A stretch of DNA of 64,000 nt, taken from Hyphomicrobiales bacterium (lineage in GTDB: Bacteria > Pseudomonadota > Alphaproteobacteria > Rhizobiales > Xanthobacteraceae). The translations under genes were made by a program, and so were the position numbers. The notes beneath the pieces were generated by a model, which did no database searches, was not told the DNA's origin, and was given only the letters and a program-made list of their open reading frames with translations. Each line of letters begins with the position of its first letter. The stretch's first letter is position 1. Below, piece after piece: positions 46,642-57,522 of the stretch. Location: contig JACESF010000010.1 in NCBI GenBank assembly GCA_013911975.1, forward strand, positions 19,937 to 83,936, in the 5' to 3' direction.

Positions 46642-47025
46642 ATGGCGCGCCTCGTGCGGGCCTGTCCCATCCTGGCAGCGGCGGATGTTCCCACCGCCAT
46701 CGCCTGGTCCCGGGACAGACTGGGCTTCGAGGTGATGTTGGAAGACCCGCATTTCGGCATCGTCATGCGGGACGGGATCGAGCTTCAGTTCTGGCACGGC
46801 CAGGACCGCAGGATCGCCGAGACTACGTCCGCCTATCTTCGGGCGGACGACGTGGACGGTTTGCACGCCACTCTGGGGGCAGCGCGCGAAGGCGGGCACA
46901 TCTCGGAAGTGGCAGATCGCGCATGGGGCATGCGCGAATTCTATGTCTGGGACCCGGATGGGAACCTGTTGCGCTTCGGCGCTCCGGTTTCCGGCGATCG
47001 CCCGGCGCGAGACGAGGAAAGTTGA
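46642..47025 (+). CDS. VOC-family (glyoxalase/bleomycin-resistance-like) protein between nuoF and nuoG
   Basis: The 127-aa single-module VOC protein opens [31 protein letters not shown] and ends with [17 protein letters not shown]- and MRE-type positions carry the possible metal ligand Glu ([13 protein letters not shown]). Such proteins act as dimers in glyoxalase, epimerase or drug-binding roles; this one's substrate is unknown. It begins 2 bases after nuoF, and nuoG begins 1 base after its stop, so it is co-translated with complex I subunits. Confidence 0.85.
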   Translation: MARLVRACPILAAADVPTAIAWSRDRLGFEVMLEDPHFGIVMRDGIELQFWHGQDRRIAETTSAYLRADDVDGLHATLGAAREGGHISEVADRAWGMREFYVWDPDGNLLRFGAPVSGDRPARDEES

Positions 47026-47026
47026 G

Positions 47027-49114
47027 ATGGCGAAGATCGTCGTCGATGGAACCGAGGTGGACGTCCCGGCCGAGTTCACGCTGCTTCAGGCGTGCGAGGC
47101 GGCCGGCGTCGAGATTCCGCGCTTCTGCTTCCATGAACGGCTGTCCATCGCCGGCAATTGCCGCATGTGTCTCGTTGAGGTGAAGGGCGGCCCGCCCAAG
47201 CCCACCGCGTCCTGCGCCATGGCCGTGAAGGACCTGCGCCCCGGCCCCAACGGGGAGCCGCCGGTCGTCCTCACCAAGAGCCCCATGGTGAAGAAGGCCC
47301 GCGAGGGGGTGATGGAGTTCCTCCTCATCAACCACCCGCTGGACTGCCCCATCTGCGACCAGGGCGGCGAGTGCGACCTCCAGGACCAGGCCATGGCCTA
47401 TGGCGTGGATACCTCGCGCTTCGCGGAGAACAAGCGCGCGGTCGAGGACAAGTATATCGGCCCGCTGGTGCGCACCTCCATGAACCGGTGCATCCACTGC
47501 ACCCGCTGCGTGCGCTTCACCACCGAAGTCGCGGGCGCCGCGGACCTCGGCGCCATCGGGCGCGGCGAGGACATGGAGATCACCACCTATCTCGAGCACG
47601 CCATGCGTTCCGAGATGCAGGGCAACGTGGCGGACCTGTGCCCGGTGGGCGCGCTGACCCACAAGCCCTACGCCTTCCATGCCCGCCCCTGGGAGCTGAA
47701 CAAGACCGAATCCATCGACGTCATGGACGCCGTCGGCTCCAACATCCGCATCGACACCCGCGGCCGGGAAGTGATGCGCATCCTCCCGCGCACCAATGAC
47801 GCGGTGAACGAGGAGTGGATCTCCGACAAGACCCGCTATGTCTGGGACGGCCTGAAGACCCAGCGCCTCGACCGGCCGTATGTGCGCAAGGACGGCCGCC
47901 TCGTGCCCGCCACCTGGCCGGAAGCGTTCGACGCCGTGGCCGCCAAGGTGAAGGCCACGCCCGCCAACCGCATCGGCGCCATCCTCGGCGACCTGTCCAC
48001 CGTCGAGGAAGCCTTCGCCCTGAAGCAGCTTTTCGACAAGCTGGGCTCCGCCAGCATCGATTGCCGGCAGGACGGCGCCGCGCTGGACCCGTCCCTGGGC
48101 CGCGCATCCTACCTGCTGAATTCGAGCATCGCCGGGATCGAGGAGGCGGACGCCATCCTCCTCATCGGCACCGATCCGCGCCACGAAGCCTCCGTGCTGA
48201 ACGCCCGCATCCGCAAGCGCTGGCGTGCCAGCGGCGGCACGCTGCGCATCGGTCTGGTCGGCGCCAAGGCGGACCTGACCTACCCCTATGACTATCTCGG
48301 CGCCGGGCCCGAGACGCTGGCGGACCTCGCCGGCTCGGGCACTTTCGCCGACGTGCTGAAGGGCGCGGAGAAGCCGCTGGTGATCGTGGGGCAGGGCGCT
48401 CTCGCCCGCGCCGACGGTGCAGCGGTGCTCTCCCTCGCTGCGCGCCTCGCCCTCTCCGTGGGCGCGGTCAAGGACGGCTGGAACGGCTTCGGCGTGCTCC
48501 ACACCGCCGCCTCGCGGGTAGGCGCCCTGGACGTGGGCTGCGTGCCCGCGGAAGGCGCTCTGGACGCCGCCGCTTTGGCGGCGCCGGGCGGCGCGGACGT
48601 GGTCTTCCTGCTGGGGGCGGACGAGATCGACGTCGCCCCGGGCGCCTTCGTGGTCTATCTCGGCACCCATGGCGATCGCGGCGCGCACCGTGCGGACGTG
48701 ATCCTGCCGGGGGCGGCCTATTCGGAGAAGTCCGGCCTCTACGTGAACACCGAGGGCCGGGTGCAGTTCGCCAATCGCGCCGCCTTCCCGCCGGGGGATG
48801 CGCGCGAGGACTGGGCGATCCTGCGCGCCCTCTCCGAGGTGCTCGGCCACAAGCTGCCCTACGACCAGCTCTCCGCGCTGCGGGCGGCGCTGATCGCGGC
48901 GCATCCTCATTTCGGCCGGGTGGACGCCATCGAGGCGGCGGACCCGGCCGCGCTCTCCGCGCTCGCGCAGCGCGGCGGGAGCACCGAGAAGGGGGCGTTC
49001 GTCCCCGTGATCACCGATTTCTACCTGACCAACCCCATCGCCCGTGCCTCCGCCGTCATGGCGGAATGCTCGGCGCTGCGGCTGGGGGGTATGGCCGCCG
49101 TGGCGGCCGAGTAA
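47027..49114 (+). CDS. nuoG: NADH-quinone oxidoreductase subunit G
   Basis: The 695-aa 75-kDa-type iron-sulfur subunit of complex I has [2Fe-2S] ligands in [21 protein letters not shown], split across two motifs. The [4Fe-4S] ligands lie in [25 protein letters not shown] and LCPVGALT. The C-terminal half is a molybdopterin-oxidoreductase-like domain without cofactor. The start at MAKIVVDG has GAGGAAA about 7 bases upstream. The extra upstream frame overlaps the VOC gene and is not coding here. Confidence 0.97.
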   Translation: MAKIVVDGTEVDVPAEFTLLQACEAAGVEIPRFCFHERLSIAGNCRMCLVEVKGGPPKPTASCAMAVKDLRPGPNGEPPVVLTKSPMVKKAREGVMEFLLINHPLDCPICDQGGECDLQDQAMAYGVDTSRFAENKRAVEDKYIGPLVRTSMNRCIHCTRCVRFTTEVAGAADLGAIGRGEDMEITTYLEHAMRSEMQGNVADLCPVGALTHKPYAFHARPWELNKTESIDVMDAVGSNIRIDTRGREVMRILPRTNDAVNEEWISDKTRYVWDGLKTQRLDRPYVRKDGRLVPATWPEAFDAVAAKVKATPANRIGAILGDLSTVEEAFALKQLFDKLGSASIDCRQDGAALDPSLGRASYLLNSSIAGIEEADAILLIGTDPRHEASVLNARIRKRWRASGGTLRIGLVGAKADLTYPYDYLGAGPETLADLAGSGTFADVLKGAEKPLVIVGQGALARADGAAVLSLAARLALSVGAVKDGWNGFGVLHTAASRVGALDVGCVPAEGALDAAALAAPGGADVVFLLGADEIDVAPGAFVVYLGTHGDRGAHRADVILPGAAYSEKSGLYVNTEGRVQFANRAAFPPGDAREDWAILRALSEVLGHKLPYDQLSALRAALIAAHPHFGRVDAIEAADPAALSALAQRGGSTEKGAFVPVITDFYLTNPIARASAVMAECSALRLGGMAAVAAE

Positions 49115-49129
49115 GGGCAGGGCGGACGC

Positions 49130-50149
49130 ATGACCTGGCAGGACACTCTTCTGAAGGTGGCGATCATTGTCGGGCAGAGCCTTGCTCTGCTCGTCGCGCT
49201 GCTCGTCTTCATCGCCTACATCCTCCTGGCCGATCGCAAGATCTGGGCGGCGGTGCAGCTTCGGCGCGGTCCGAACGTGGTGGGCCCGTTCGGCCTGCTG
49301 CAATCCTTCGCGGACCTTCTGAAGTTCGTGCTGAAGGAGCCGGTGATCCCGTCCGGCGCCAACAAGGCGCTGTTCCTGCTGGCTCCGCTCGTCACCTGCG
49401 TGCTCGCGCTCGCGGCCTGGGTGGCGGTGCCGATCGCGGACGGCTGGGTGATCGCCGACCTGAATGTCGGCATCCTCTACATCTTCGCGATCTCGTCGCT
49501 GGGCGTGTACGGCATCATCATGGCCGGCTGGGCGTCCAATTCGAAGTATCCGTTCCTGGCGGCGCTGCGCTCCGCCGCGCAGATGGTGTCCTACGAAGTC
49601 TCCATCGGCTTCGTCATCATCACCGTGCTCATGTGCGCGGGCTCGCAAAACCTCAGCAAGATCGTGGAAGCGCAGGACGGGCCGCTGGGCCTGCTTAACT
49701 GGTACTTCCTGCCGCTGCTGCCCATGTTCGTGATCTTCTTCGTCTCGGCGCTCGCCGAGACGAACCGCCCGCCCTTCGATCTCGTGGAAGCGGAATCGGA
49801 GCTGGTCGCGGGCTTCATGACCGAATACGGCTCCACGCCCTACCTGCTGTTCATGCTGGGCGAGTACGTGGCCATCCTGACCATGTGCGCCATGGGGACG
49901 ATCCTGTTCCTGGGCGGCTGGCTCTCCCCGATCCCGTTCGCGCCCTTCACCTGGGTGCCGGGGCTGGTGTGGTTCGTGCTGAAGCTCTGCTTCATGTTCT
50001 TCCTGTTCGCCATGGCGAAGGCCATGGTGCCGCGCTATCGCTACGACCAGCTCATGCGCCTCGGCTGGAAGGTCTTCCTTCCCATCTCGCTGGTGGCCGT
50101 GGTGGTGGTTGCGGGCGTGCTTCACTTCACGGGGACGGCGCCGCGATGA
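49130..50149 (+). CDS. nuoH: NADH-quinone oxidoreductase subunit H
   Basis: The 339-aa membrane subunit joins the peripheral and membrane arms and lines the quinone channel. Eight or so helices are predicted; conserved loops are [16 protein letters not shown] and [19 protein letters not shown]. The spacing to nuoG is 15 bases. Confidence 0.97.
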   Translation: MTWQDTLLKVAIIVGQSLALLVALLVFIAYILLADRKIWAAVQLRRGPNVVGPFGLLQSFADLLKFVLKEPVIPSGANKALFLLAPLVTCVLALAAWVAVPIADGWVIADLNVGILYIFAISSLGVYGIIMAGWASNSKYPFLAALRSAAQMVSYEVSIGFVIITVLMCAGSQNLSKIVEAQDGPLGLLNWYFLPLLPMFVIFFVSALAETNRPPFDLVEAESELVAGFMTEYGSTPYLLFMLGEYVAILTMCAMGTILFLGGWLSPIPFAPFTWVPGLVWFVLKLCFMFFLFAMAKAMVPRYRYDQLMRLGWKVFLPISLVAVVVVAGVLHFTGTAPR

Positions 50150-50187
50150 CCGTTTCCCGCCCGACCGCAATCGACCGGAGCTGAGCC

Positions 50188-50676
50188 ATGAAGCTCGACC
50201 AGGCGGCCCGCGCCATCTTCCTGACGGAGCTGATCTCCGGCTTCTTCCTCGCCATGCGCTATTTCTTCAAGCCCAAGGCGACCATCAACTATCCGTTCGA
50301 GAAGAACCCCATCTCGCCGCGCTTCCGCGGCGAGCATGCGCTGCGCCGCTATCCCAACGGGGAAGAGCGCTGCATCGCGTGCAAGCTGTGCGAGGCCATC
50401 TGCCCGGCGCAGGCCATCACCATCGAGGCCGGTCCGCGCCGCAACGACGGCACGCGCCGCACCACGCGCTACGACATCGACATGGTGAAGTGCATCTATT
50501 GCGGCTTCTGCCAGGAAGCCTGCCCGGTGGATGCCATCGTCGAGGGGCCGAACTTCGAGTTCGCCACCGAGACGCGCGAGGAACTCTATTACGACAAGGA
50601 ACGGCTGCTCTCCAACGGCGACCGCTGGGAGCGCGAGATCGCGCAGGCGATCGCGCTGGACGCGCCGTACCGGTGA
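50188..50676 (+). CDS. nuoI: NADH-quinone oxidoreductase subunit I
   Basis: The 162-aa protein carries two [4Fe-4S] clusters (N6a and N6b), bound by [12 protein letters not shown] and [12 protein letters not shown]. It forms part of the electron path to N2. An amphipathic N-terminal helix region ([12 protein letters not shown]) contacts the membrane arm. Confidence 0.97.
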   Translation: MKLDQAARAIFLTELISGFFLAMRYFFKPKATINYPFEKNPISPRFRGEHALRRYPNGEERCIACKLCEAICPAQAITIEAGPRRNDGTRRTTRYDIDMVKCIYCGFCQEACPVDAIVEGPNFEFATETREELYYDKERLLSNGDRWEREIAQAIALDAPYR

Positions 50677-50681
50677 GACGG

Positions 50682-50700
50682 GGCCGCCCCGGGGGCGGCC
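50682..50700 (+). terminator. Intra-operon hairpin after nuoI
   Basis: A perfect 8-bp stem GGCCGCCC / GGGCGGCC with a 3-base loop begins 5 bases after the nuoI stop. No T-run follows; partial termination or transcript processing within the operon is possible. Confidence 0.5.
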
Positions 50701-50759
50701 TATTCGGGCTTGGGCGGCGGCCGTGTCCTGCGGCTGCCTCAGACGAGTGGACTTTTGTC

Positions 50760-50924
50760 ATGGGTACGGGCTATCGACGGGCCTGCGGCCGCTTGCGGCT
50801 CCAAGGGGCCGCCGCCATGGACACCGCCGCCATCCGGGCGGAGGCACGCAATCGTGCGACCGCGCCGTCCGGCGCGATGAGGACCGGCGCTCGCGCGCCG
50901 CGCAAGGGGGGGCTCGGCGCATGA
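50760..50924 (+). CDS. Possible small basic protein between nuoI and nuoJ (54 aa, doubtful)
   Basis: An open frame MGTGYRRACGRLRLQG... of 54 codons ends in an ATGA overlap with nuoJ, which is the arrangement expected of a coupled gene. The product is rich in Arg, Ala and Gly, without known motifs, and has no clear ribosome site. It may be spurious; the 244-base nuoI-nuoJ gap is otherwise unexplained. Confidence 0.25.
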   Translation: MGTGYRRACGRLRLQGAAAMDTAAIRAEARNRATAPSGAMRTGARAPRKGGLGA

Positions 50925-51532
50925 GTGTCGCGGCAGCGTTTTTCTATCTGTTCGCCTGCGTGCTGGTGGCCTCGGCCTTCATGGTCATCGCCTCGCGCAA
51001 TCCGGTTCACTCGGTGCTGTTCCTGATCCTCTGCTTCGTGAACGCGGCGGGTCTGTTCATCCTGATCGGCGCGGAATTCCTCGGCCTCATCCTCGTGGTG
51101 GTCTATGTGGGCGCCGTCGCGGTGCTCTTCCTCTTCGTGGTCATGATGCTGGACGTGGACTTCGTCGAGCTGCGGCAGGGCTTCCTGCAATACCTGCCCA
51201 TCGGGGTGCTGATCGGCGTCATCTTCCTCGCGGAGCTGGTTCTGGTGGTGGGGAGCTGGGCCACCAGCTCGACCATCGCGAGCGTGCCGCAGATCGCCCA
51301 GGCGACGACGCAACTCACCAACACCCAGCAACTCGGCCGGGTGCTCTACACGGACTATGTCTACTTCTTCGAGGCGGCCGGCATGGTCCTCCTCGTTGCC
51401 ATGATCGGTGCCATCGTGCTGACGCTCCGCCACAAGCCCAACGTGAAGCGACAGAACATCTCCGATCAGGTCGCCCGCACGCCGGAGACCGCCATGGACG
51501 TGGTCAAGGTTCGCCCGGGCCAGGGAATCTGA
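50921..51532 (+). CDS. nuoJ: NADH-quinone oxidoreductase subunit J
   Basis: The 203-aa five-helix membrane subunit of complex I contains [28 protein letters not shown] (split: the pi-bulge helix TM3 region). The C-terminal tail (about 175-203) is hydrophilic. GGGGGG lies upstream of the ATG at 50921. Its stop sits directly before the nuoK ribosome site. Confidence 0.95.
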   Translation: MSVAAAFFYLFACVLVASAFMVIASRNPVHSVLFLILCFVNAAGLFILIGAEFLGLILVVVYVGAVAVLFLFVVMMLDVDFVELRQGFLQYLPIGVLIGVIFLAELVLVVGSWATSSTIASVPQIAQATTQLTNTQQLGRVLYTDYVYFFEAAGMVLLVAMIGAIVLTLRHKPNVKRQNISDQVARTPETAMDVVKVRPGQGI

Positions 51533-51542
51533 GGAGGGGATG

Positions 51543-51851
51543 ATGGAAATCGGACTGTCCCACTACCTCACCGTCGCGGCGATCCTGTTCACCCTGGGCA
51601 CGCTCGGCATCTTCCTCAACCGGAAGAACGTGATCGTCATCCTTATGTCGGTGGAGCTGATCCTGCTCGCCGTGAACATCAACCTCGTGGCCTTCTCGAT
51701 GTTCCTCGGCAATATCGTTGGGCAGGTTTTCGCTCTGCTCGTCCTGACGGTGGCCGCCGCGGAAGCGGCCATCGGTCTCGCCATCCTCGTGGTGTTCTAC
51801 CGCAACCGCGGTTCGATCGCCGTCGAGGACATCAACGCCATGAAGGGCTGA
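51543..51851 (+). CDS. nuoK: NADH-quinone oxidoreductase subunit K
   Basis: The 102-aa three-helix membrane subunit has conserved Glu residues in [14 protein letters not shown] and [14 protein letters not shown], which belong to the proton path. Two ATGs occur (51540 and 51543); AGGAGGGG ends at 51539, so 51543 is preferred and gives the standard length. Confidence 0.97.
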   Translation: MEIGLSHYLTVAAILFTLGTLGIFLNRKNVIVILMSVELILLAVNINLVAFSMFLGNIVGQVFALLVLTVAAAEAAIGLAILVVFYRNRGSIAVEDINAMKG

Positions 51852-51855
51852 GGCC

Positions 51856-53781
51856 ATGTATCAGGCGATCGTCTTTCTCCCCCTCATCGGCTTCCTCATC
51901 GCGGGCATCTTCGGCCGGGCCATCGGCGCCCGTGCCTCCGAGGTGGTGACCACTTCTCTGCTTTTCATCGCGTGCATCCTCGCCTGGATCGCCTTCTTCA
52001 ACGTGGCCATCGGCGGCCACGACGTGCGCGTCCAGGTGATGCACTGGATCTATGTGGGCGACCTGAAGATCGATTGGGCGCTGCGCGTGGACACCATGAC
52101 GGCGATCATGCTGATCGTCGTGACCACCGTGTCCTCGCTCGTGCACCTCTATTCCATCGGCTACATGCACGAGGATCCGCACCGGCCGCGCTTCTTCGCC
52201 TACCTGTCGCTGTTCACCTTCGCCATGCTCATGCTGGTGACCGCCGACAACCTGCTGCAGATGTTCTTCGGCTGGGAAGGCGTCGGCCTCGCCTCCTACC
52301 TGCTGATCGGCTTCTGGTACCAGAAGCCCTCCGCCAATGCCGCCGCCATGAAGGCGTTCGTGGTGAACCGCGTCGGCGACTTCGGGTTCATCCTCGGCAT
52401 CTTCGCGGTGTTCGTGATGACCGGCGCGGTCAATTTCGAGACCGTGTTCGCCCAGGCGCCCGGGCTCGCGGGGAAGACCATCTCCTTCCTCGGCCAGAAC
52501 TGGGACGCGCCCACGGTCATCTGCATCCTGCTGTTCATCGGCGCCATGGGTAAGTCCGCGCAGTTCCTGCTGCACACCTGGCTTCCCGATGCCATGGAGG
52601 GCCCGACCCCGGTGTCCGCCCTCATCCACGCCGCGACCATGGTGACCGCCGGCGTGTTCATGGTGGCGCGCATGTCGCCCCTCTTCGAGCTGTCGCCCAC
52701 GGCGCTGGATCTGATCATGCTGGTGGGCGGGACCACCGCCATGTTCGCGGCGACCATCGCCCTGGTGCAGAACGACATCAAGAAGGTGATCGCCTATTCC
52801 ACCTGTTCCCAGCTCGGCTACATGTTCGTGGCCATGGGGGCGGGCGCCTATTCCATCGGCGTGTTCCACCTGTTCACCCATGCCTGCTTCAAGGCGCTGC
52901 TGTTCCTCGGCGCCGGCTCGGTCATCAACGCGATGCACCACGAGCAGGACATGCGGAACATGGGCGGGCTCTGGAAGAAGATCCCCTTCACCTACGGCGC
53001 CATGATGGTCGGCACGCTGGCCATCACCGGCTTCCCGTTCCTGGCCGGCTACTACTCGAAGGACGCCATCATCGAGTCCGCCTGGGCCTCGCACGGCCAC
53101 TTCGCCCTCTATGGCTGGGTGATGACCGTGGGTGCCGCGGCGCTGACCTCCTTCTACTCCTGGCGCCTCGTGTTCATGACCTTCCATGGCAAGCCGCACG
53201 ACCATCACCACTATGAGGCGGCGCATGAATCGCCGCTGGTGATGACCATCCCGCTGGCGGTGCTGGGCATCGGCTCCATCTTCGCGGGCGCGGTGTTCTT
53301 CAACGACTTCGTCGGCGAGAACGTGCACCACTTCTTCGGCCACTCCATCTTCATGGGCGCCGAGAACCACATCCTGCACGAGATGCACAACATCCCGCTC
53401 TGGGCGAAGTACATGCCCACGGTGATGATGGCGCTCGGCTTCGTGGTGGCCTACTGGTTCTACGTGGTGGACCGCTCGGTGCCCGCGCGCCTCGCCAAGA
53501 GCCAGGACGCGCTGTACCAGTTCCTGCTGAACAAGTGGTACTTCGACGAACTGTACGACTTCCTGTTCGTGCGCCCCGCGCTGTGGATCGGCCGGGTGCT
53601 CTGGAAGCAGGGTGACGGGCGCATCATCGACGGCTGGGGCCCGAACGGGGTCTCCGCCCGCGTGCTCGACGTGACCGGCCGCGTGGTCCGGCTGCAGAGC
53701 GGCTATCTCTATCACTATGCCTTCGTGATGTTGATCGGCGTGGCCGGTCTCATCACCTGGTTCATGTTCGCCGGAGTGTGA
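51856..53781 (+). CDS. nuoL: NADH-quinone oxidoreductase subunit L
   Basis: The 641-aa distal antiporter-like proton pump of complex I has the conserved [34 protein letters not shown] helix 5 region with the key Glu. It also has [24 protein letters not shown] and a C-terminal lateral helix. A His-rich loop ([13 protein letters not shown]) lies near 455. 4 bases after nuoK. Confidence 0.97.
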   Translation: MYQAIVFLPLIGFLIAGIFGRAIGARASEVVTTSLLFIACILAWIAFFNVAIGGHDVRVQVMHWIYVGDLKIDWALRVDTMTAIMLIVVTTVSSLVHLYSIGYMHEDPHRPRFFAYLSLFTFAMLMLVTADNLLQMFFGWEGVGLASYLLIGFWYQKPSANAAAMKAFVVNRVGDFGFILGIFAVFVMTGAVNFETVFAQAPGLAGKTISFLGQNWDAPTVICILLFIGAMGKSAQFLLHTWLPDAMEGPTPVSALIHAATMVTAGVFMVARMSPLFELSPTALDLIMLVGGTTAMFAATIALVQNDIKKVIAYSTCSQLGYMFVAMGAGAYSIGVFHLFTHACFKALLFLGAGSVINAMHHEQDMRNMGGLWKKIPFTYGAMMVGTLAITGFPFLAGYYSKDAIIESAWASHGHFALYGWVMTVGAAALTSFYSWRLVFMTFHGKPHDHHHYEAAHESPLVMTIPLAVLGIGSIFAGAVFFNDFVGENVHHFFGHSIFMGAENHILHEMHNIPLWAKYMPTVMMALGFVVAYWFYVVDRSVPARLAKSQDALYQFLLNKWYFDELYDFLFVRPALWIGRVLWKQGDGRIIDGWGPNGVSARVLDVTGRVVRLQSGYLYHYAFVMLIGVAGLITWFMFAGV

Positions 53782-53783
53782 CG

Positions 53784-55298
53784 ATGACCACCTGGCCGAT
53801 CCTCTCCGTCATCACCTTCCTGCCGCTGGTCGGCGCGCTGTTCATCCTCGTGGTGCGCGGCGACGAGGCCGTGACCGCGCGCAACGCCCGCTGGGTGGCG
53901 CTCTGGACCACGCTTGTCACCTTCGTGGTGTCGCTGCTGCTGCTGCCCGGCTTCGACGCTTCGGCTCCCGGCTTCCAGTTCGTGGAGAAGCATCCCTGGC
54001 TCGGGGACGTCGCCGCCTACCACATGGGCGTGGACGGCATCTCCCTGCCGCTGGTCCTGCTCACCACCTTCCTCATGCCCTTCTGCATCCTGGCTTCCTG
54101 GGACAGCGTGCATAAGCGGGTGAATGAATACATGATCGCGTTCCTGGTGCTGGAGACCTTCATGGTCGGCACCTTCTGCGCGCTGGACCTCGTCCTCTTC
54201 TACTTCTTCTTCGAAGCCGGCCTCATCCCGATGTTCCTCATCATCGGCATCTGGGGCGGTCCGCGCCGCATCTATGCAAGCTTCAAGTTCTTCCTCTACA
54301 CGCTGCTCGGCTCCGTGCTGATGATGCTCGCCATCATGGCCATGTACTGGAAGGCCGGGACCACCGACATCCCGACGCTGATGCAGTTCGGCTTCCCGTC
54401 CGGCATGCAGACCTGGCTGTGGCTGGCCTTCTTCGCCTCCTTCGCGGTGAAGATGCCCATGTGGCCGGTGCACACCTGGCTGCCCGACGCGCACGTGGAG
54501 GCGCCGACCGCCGGCTCCGTCATCCTGGCGGGCGTGCTGCTGAAGATGGGCGGCTACGGCTTCATCCGCTTCTCCCTGCCCATGTTCCCGGACGCGTCGC
54601 ACCTGTTCGCGCCGCTGGTCTACACCCTGTCCGTGGTGGCCATCATCTACACCTCGCTGGTGGCGCTGGTGCAGGAGGACATCAAGAAGCTGATCGCCTA
54701 TTCGTCGATCGCCCATATGGGCTTCGTCACCATGGGCATCTTCGCCATGAACGAGCAGGGCCTTCAGGGGGCCATGTTCCTCATGATCTCCCACGGCTTC
54801 GTCTCGGGTGCGCTGTTCCTGTGCGTGGGCGTCATCTATGACCGCATGCATACCCGCGAGATCGCCGCCTATGGCGGCCTCGTGAACCGCATGCCGAAAT
54901 ACGCCGTCGCGCTCATGATCTTCACCATGGCGAACGTGGGCCTGCCGGGCACCTCGGGCTTCGTGGGCGAGTTCCTGACCATGATGGCGGTATTCGAGCG
55001 CAACACCTGGGTGGCCTTCTTCGCCGCCACGGGCGTGATCCTGTCGGCGGCCTACGCCCTCTGGCTCTATCGCCGGGTGGTGTTCGGCACGCTCGATAAG
55101 GACAGCCTGAAGGGCATCACGGACCTGAACGCCCGCGAAGTGGCGATCATGGTGCCGCTGGTCCTCCTCACGGTGGTCTTCGGCTTCTGGCCGGCCCCCA
55201 TTCTCGACATGACGTCCACCGCCGTGAACGCCGTGGTCGCCCGCACCGATTCCGTGGCCCAGGCGGTCAAGACCGCCTCGCTGCTGTTCAGCTTCTGA
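53784..55298 (+). CDS. nuoM: NADH-quinone oxidoreductase subunit M
   Basis: The 504-aa antiporter-like proton pump has key Glu in [19 protein letters not shown], and Lys and His in [20 protein letters not shown]. The ATG at 53784 has GGAG 7 bases upstream; a GTG at 53778 overlapping the nuoL stop is an alternative. Confidence 0.97.
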   Translation: MTTWPILSVITFLPLVGALFILVVRGDEAVTARNARWVALWTTLVTFVVSLLLLPGFDASAPGFQFVEKHPWLGDVAAYHMGVDGISLPLVLLTTFLMPFCILASWDSVHKRVNEYMIAFLVLETFMVGTFCALDLVLFYFFFEAGLIPMFLIIGIWGGPRRIYASFKFFLYTLLGSVLMMLAIMAMYWKAGTTDIPTLMQFGFPSGMQTWLWLAFFASFAVKMPMWPVHTWLPDAHVEAPTAGSVILAGVLLKMGGYGFIRFSLPMFPDASHLFAPLVYTLSVVAIIYTSLVALVQEDIKKLIAYSSIAHMGFVTMGIFAMNEQGLQGAMFLMISHGFVSGALFLCVGVIYDRMHTREIAAYGGLVNRMPKYAVALMIFTMANVGLPGTSGFVGEFLTMMAVFERNTWVAFFAATGVILSAAYALWLYRRVVFGTLDKDSLKGITDLNAREVAIMVPLVLLTVVFGFWPAPILDMTSTAVNAVVARTDSVAQAVKTASLLFSF

Positions 55299-55312
55299 CC
55301 CGAGGTCGCCCG

Positions 55313-56743
55313 ATGTCCTCCTTCCTGCCTCCGCTCGGCGCAGTCCTCCCGGAACTGGTCCTCGCGCTCGCGGCGATCGTCCTGCTGCTCATCGGCGCCA
55401 TCAAGGGCGAGCGGTCGGCCAACCTCGTCACTGGACTCGCCATCGCGGTGCTGGCGGCGGTGCTGCTGCTGGTGCTGCTGAAGCCGGTCGTGCCACTCAC
55501 GGCCTTCAACGGCTCGCTGGTGATCGATCCGTTCTCGCGCTTCATGAAGGCGCTGGCGCTCTTGGGTGCCACGGTCTCGCTCATCATGTCCGTGGACTGG
55601 CTGAACCGGGAAGGCCAGAACAAGTTCGAATATGCCGTGCTGGTGGTCATCTCCACCCTCGGCATGATGATGCTGGTCTCGGCGGGCGACCTGATCGCGC
55701 TCTATCTCGGCCTGGAGCTGATGAGCCTGTCGCTCTACGTGATCGCCGCCATCAACCGCGAGTCCGTGCGCTCCACCGAAGCGGGCCTGAAGTATTTCGT
55801 CCTGGGCTCGCTCTCCTCCGGCATGCTGCTCTACGGCGCCTCGCTGATCTACGGCTTCACCGGCACGGTGAATTTCGAGGGCATCGCCAAGGCCGCCACC
55901 TCGCCCACGCTGGGCCTCGTGTTCGGCATCGTGTTCGTCATGGCCGGCCTGTGCTTCAAGGTCTCCGCCGTGCCGTTCCACATGTGGACGCCCGACGTGT
56001 ATGAGGGCGCCCCGACCCCGGTCACCGCCTTCTTCGCCACTGCGCCCAAGGTGGCGGCCATGGCCGTGTTCCTGCGCGTGGCCGTGGAGGCGCTGCCCAA
56101 CGTCACCCATGCCTGGCAGCAGATCATCACCTTCGTCTCCATCGCCTCCATGGTGCTGGGTGCCTTCGCCGCTATTGGCCAGCGCAACATCAAGCGCCTG
56201 CTGGCCTATTCCTCCATCGGCCATATGGGCTTCGCCCTGGTGGGCCTCGCGGCGGCGACGCCCCAGGGCGTGCGCGGCGTGATGGTGTACATGACCATCT
56301 ATGTGGCCATGACCCTCGGCTCCTTCGCCTGCGTGCTCGCCATGCGCCGCAACGGCCGGGCTGTGGAGACCATCGACGACCTTGCGGGCCTCGCCCGCAC
56401 CCGTCCGCTGATGGCGCTCGCGCTCGCCGGCCTCATGTTCTCGTTGGCGGGCATTCCGCCGCTCGCTGGCTTCCTCGCGAAATACTATGTCTTCCTCGCC
56501 GCCATCCAGGCGGGCCTCTACGGCCTCGCGGTCATCGGCGTGCTCGCTTCCGTGGTCGGCGCGTACTATTATCTGCGCGTCGTGAAGATCATGTATTTCG
56601 ACGAGCCGGCGGATGCGTTCGATCCGATGCCCGGCGAGCTTAAGGCGGTGCTGAGCGTGTCCGGCCTGTTCACCGTGTTCTACTTCCTGTGGCCGGCCCC
56701 TCTCATCGACGCGGCCGGAGCAGCGGCGCGCGCACTTTTCTGA
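55313..56743 (+). CDS. nuoN: NADH-quinone oxidoreductase subunit N
   Basis: The 476-aa antiporter-like pump and last gene of the complex I operon contains the key Glu in [16 protein letters not shown] and [21 protein letters not shown]. Fourteen helices are expected. 14 bases after nuoM; birA follows after 3 bases with no terminator between. Confidence 0.97.
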   Translation: MSSFLPPLGAVLPELVLALAAIVLLLIGAIKGERSANLVTGLAIAVLAAVLLLVLLKPVVPLTAFNGSLVIDPFSRFMKALALLGATVSLIMSVDWLNREGQNKFEYAVLVVISTLGMMMLVSAGDLIALYLGLELMSLSLYVIAAINRESVRSTEAGLKYFVLGSLSSGMLLYGASLIYGFTGTVNFEGIAKAATSPTLGLVFGIVFVMAGLCFKVSAVPFHMWTPDVYEGAPTPVTAFFATAPKVAAMAVFLRVAVEALPNVTHAWQQIITFVSIASMVLGAFAAIGQRNIKRLLAYSSIGHMGFALVGLAAATPQGVRGVMVYMTIYVAMTLGSFACVLAMRRNGRAVETIDDLAGLARTRPLMALALAGLMFSLAGIPPLAGFLAKYYVFLAAIQAGLYGLAVIGVLASVVGAYYYLRVVKIMYFDEPADAFDPMPGELKAVLSVSGLFTVFYFLWPAPLIDAAGAAARALF

Positions 56744-56746
56744 CCG

Positions 56747-57514
56747 ATGGCGCTCCACAGGTTCCAAAGCTCCACCGTCCCGATCGTCCGTTTCACGGAA
56801 ATTGGTTCGACCAATACCGAAGGCCTCGCCCGGCTCGCCCGCGGCGAGGCCATGCCGGTTTGGCTGGTCGCCGATATCCAGACGGCAGGACATGGGCGGC
56901 GCGGCCGCCCCTGGACCAGCGAACTGGGCAACCTGTTCGCGACCCTCGTCCTGCCCAATCCGGCGCCCGTGACCCATGTGGCCCAATTGTGCTTCGTGGC
57001 CGGCCTCGCCCTGCGCGACGCCGTGATCGCGGCTGCCCCGCTCCTGTCCACCGACGCGCTCAAGCTGAAATGGCCGAACGACCTGATCCTGAACGGCGGC
57101 AAGCTCGCCGGGATCCTGGTGGAAGGCGGGATCGACCCCGCCGGGCGCCCGGCGGCGGTGGTGGGCTTCGGCGTCAACTGCCTGCACCATCCCGAGGACC
57201 TTCCCTATCCCGCCACCAGCCTTGAGGCGGCGGGCGCGCCCGCCGCGCCCGACCGGGTGCTGGAGGCGCTCGACACGGCCATGGCCGTGCGGCTCAACCA
57301 GTGGAACGGCGGCAACGGCTTCGCCTCCGTCCGCACCGACTGGATGCGCCATGCCTTCGCCATCGGCGACGCGGTCACCGTCAAGGTGGGCGAGCGGGAG
57401 GTGACGGGCCGTTTCGAGAGCATCGACGTGCGCGGCGCCATGATGCTGCGCCGCAAGGACGGCATCGCGGAGATCATTACCGCGGGGGATGTCTCCCTGC
57501 CCAAGGGAGAGTAG
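56747..57514 (+). CDS. birA: Biotin--[acetyl-CoA-carboxylase] ligase
   Basis: The 255-aa protein activates biotin with ATP and attaches it to a Lys of biotin carboxyl carrier protein. Key motifs are GHGRRGRPW and LKLKWPNDLIL; the C-terminal SH3-like domain follows (about 205-250). There is no N-terminal DNA-binding domain, so it is the ligase only, not a repressor. Being so near nuoN, it is probably transcribed with the nuo genes, as in many alphaproteobacteria. Confidence 0.94.
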   Translation: MALHRFQSSTVPIVRFTEIGSTNTEGLARLARGEAMPVWLVADIQTAGHGRRGRPWTSELGNLFATLVLPNPAPVTHVAQLCFVAGLALRDAVIAAAPLLSTDALKLKWPNDLILNGGKLAGILVEGGIDPAGRPAAVVGFGVNCLHHPEDLPYPATSLEAAGAPAAPDRVLEALDTAMAVRLNQWNGGNGFASVRTDWMRHAFAIGDAVTVKVGEREVTGRFESIDVRGAMMLRRKDGIAEIITAGDVSLPKGE

Positions 57515-57522
57515 GGACGCCC

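Noticed and set aside
46823..50170. 1115-codon open frame on the minus strand across nuoG and nuoH
   Set aside because: It lies antisense to two certain complex I genes. The product is rich in His, Arg, Gly and Glu with no domain. Long antisense frames are normal in GC-rich DNA.
55067..57352. 761-codon minus-strand frame opposite nuoN and birA
   Set aside because: Shadow of real genes; biased His/Glu/Arg composition, no motif and no ribosome site.
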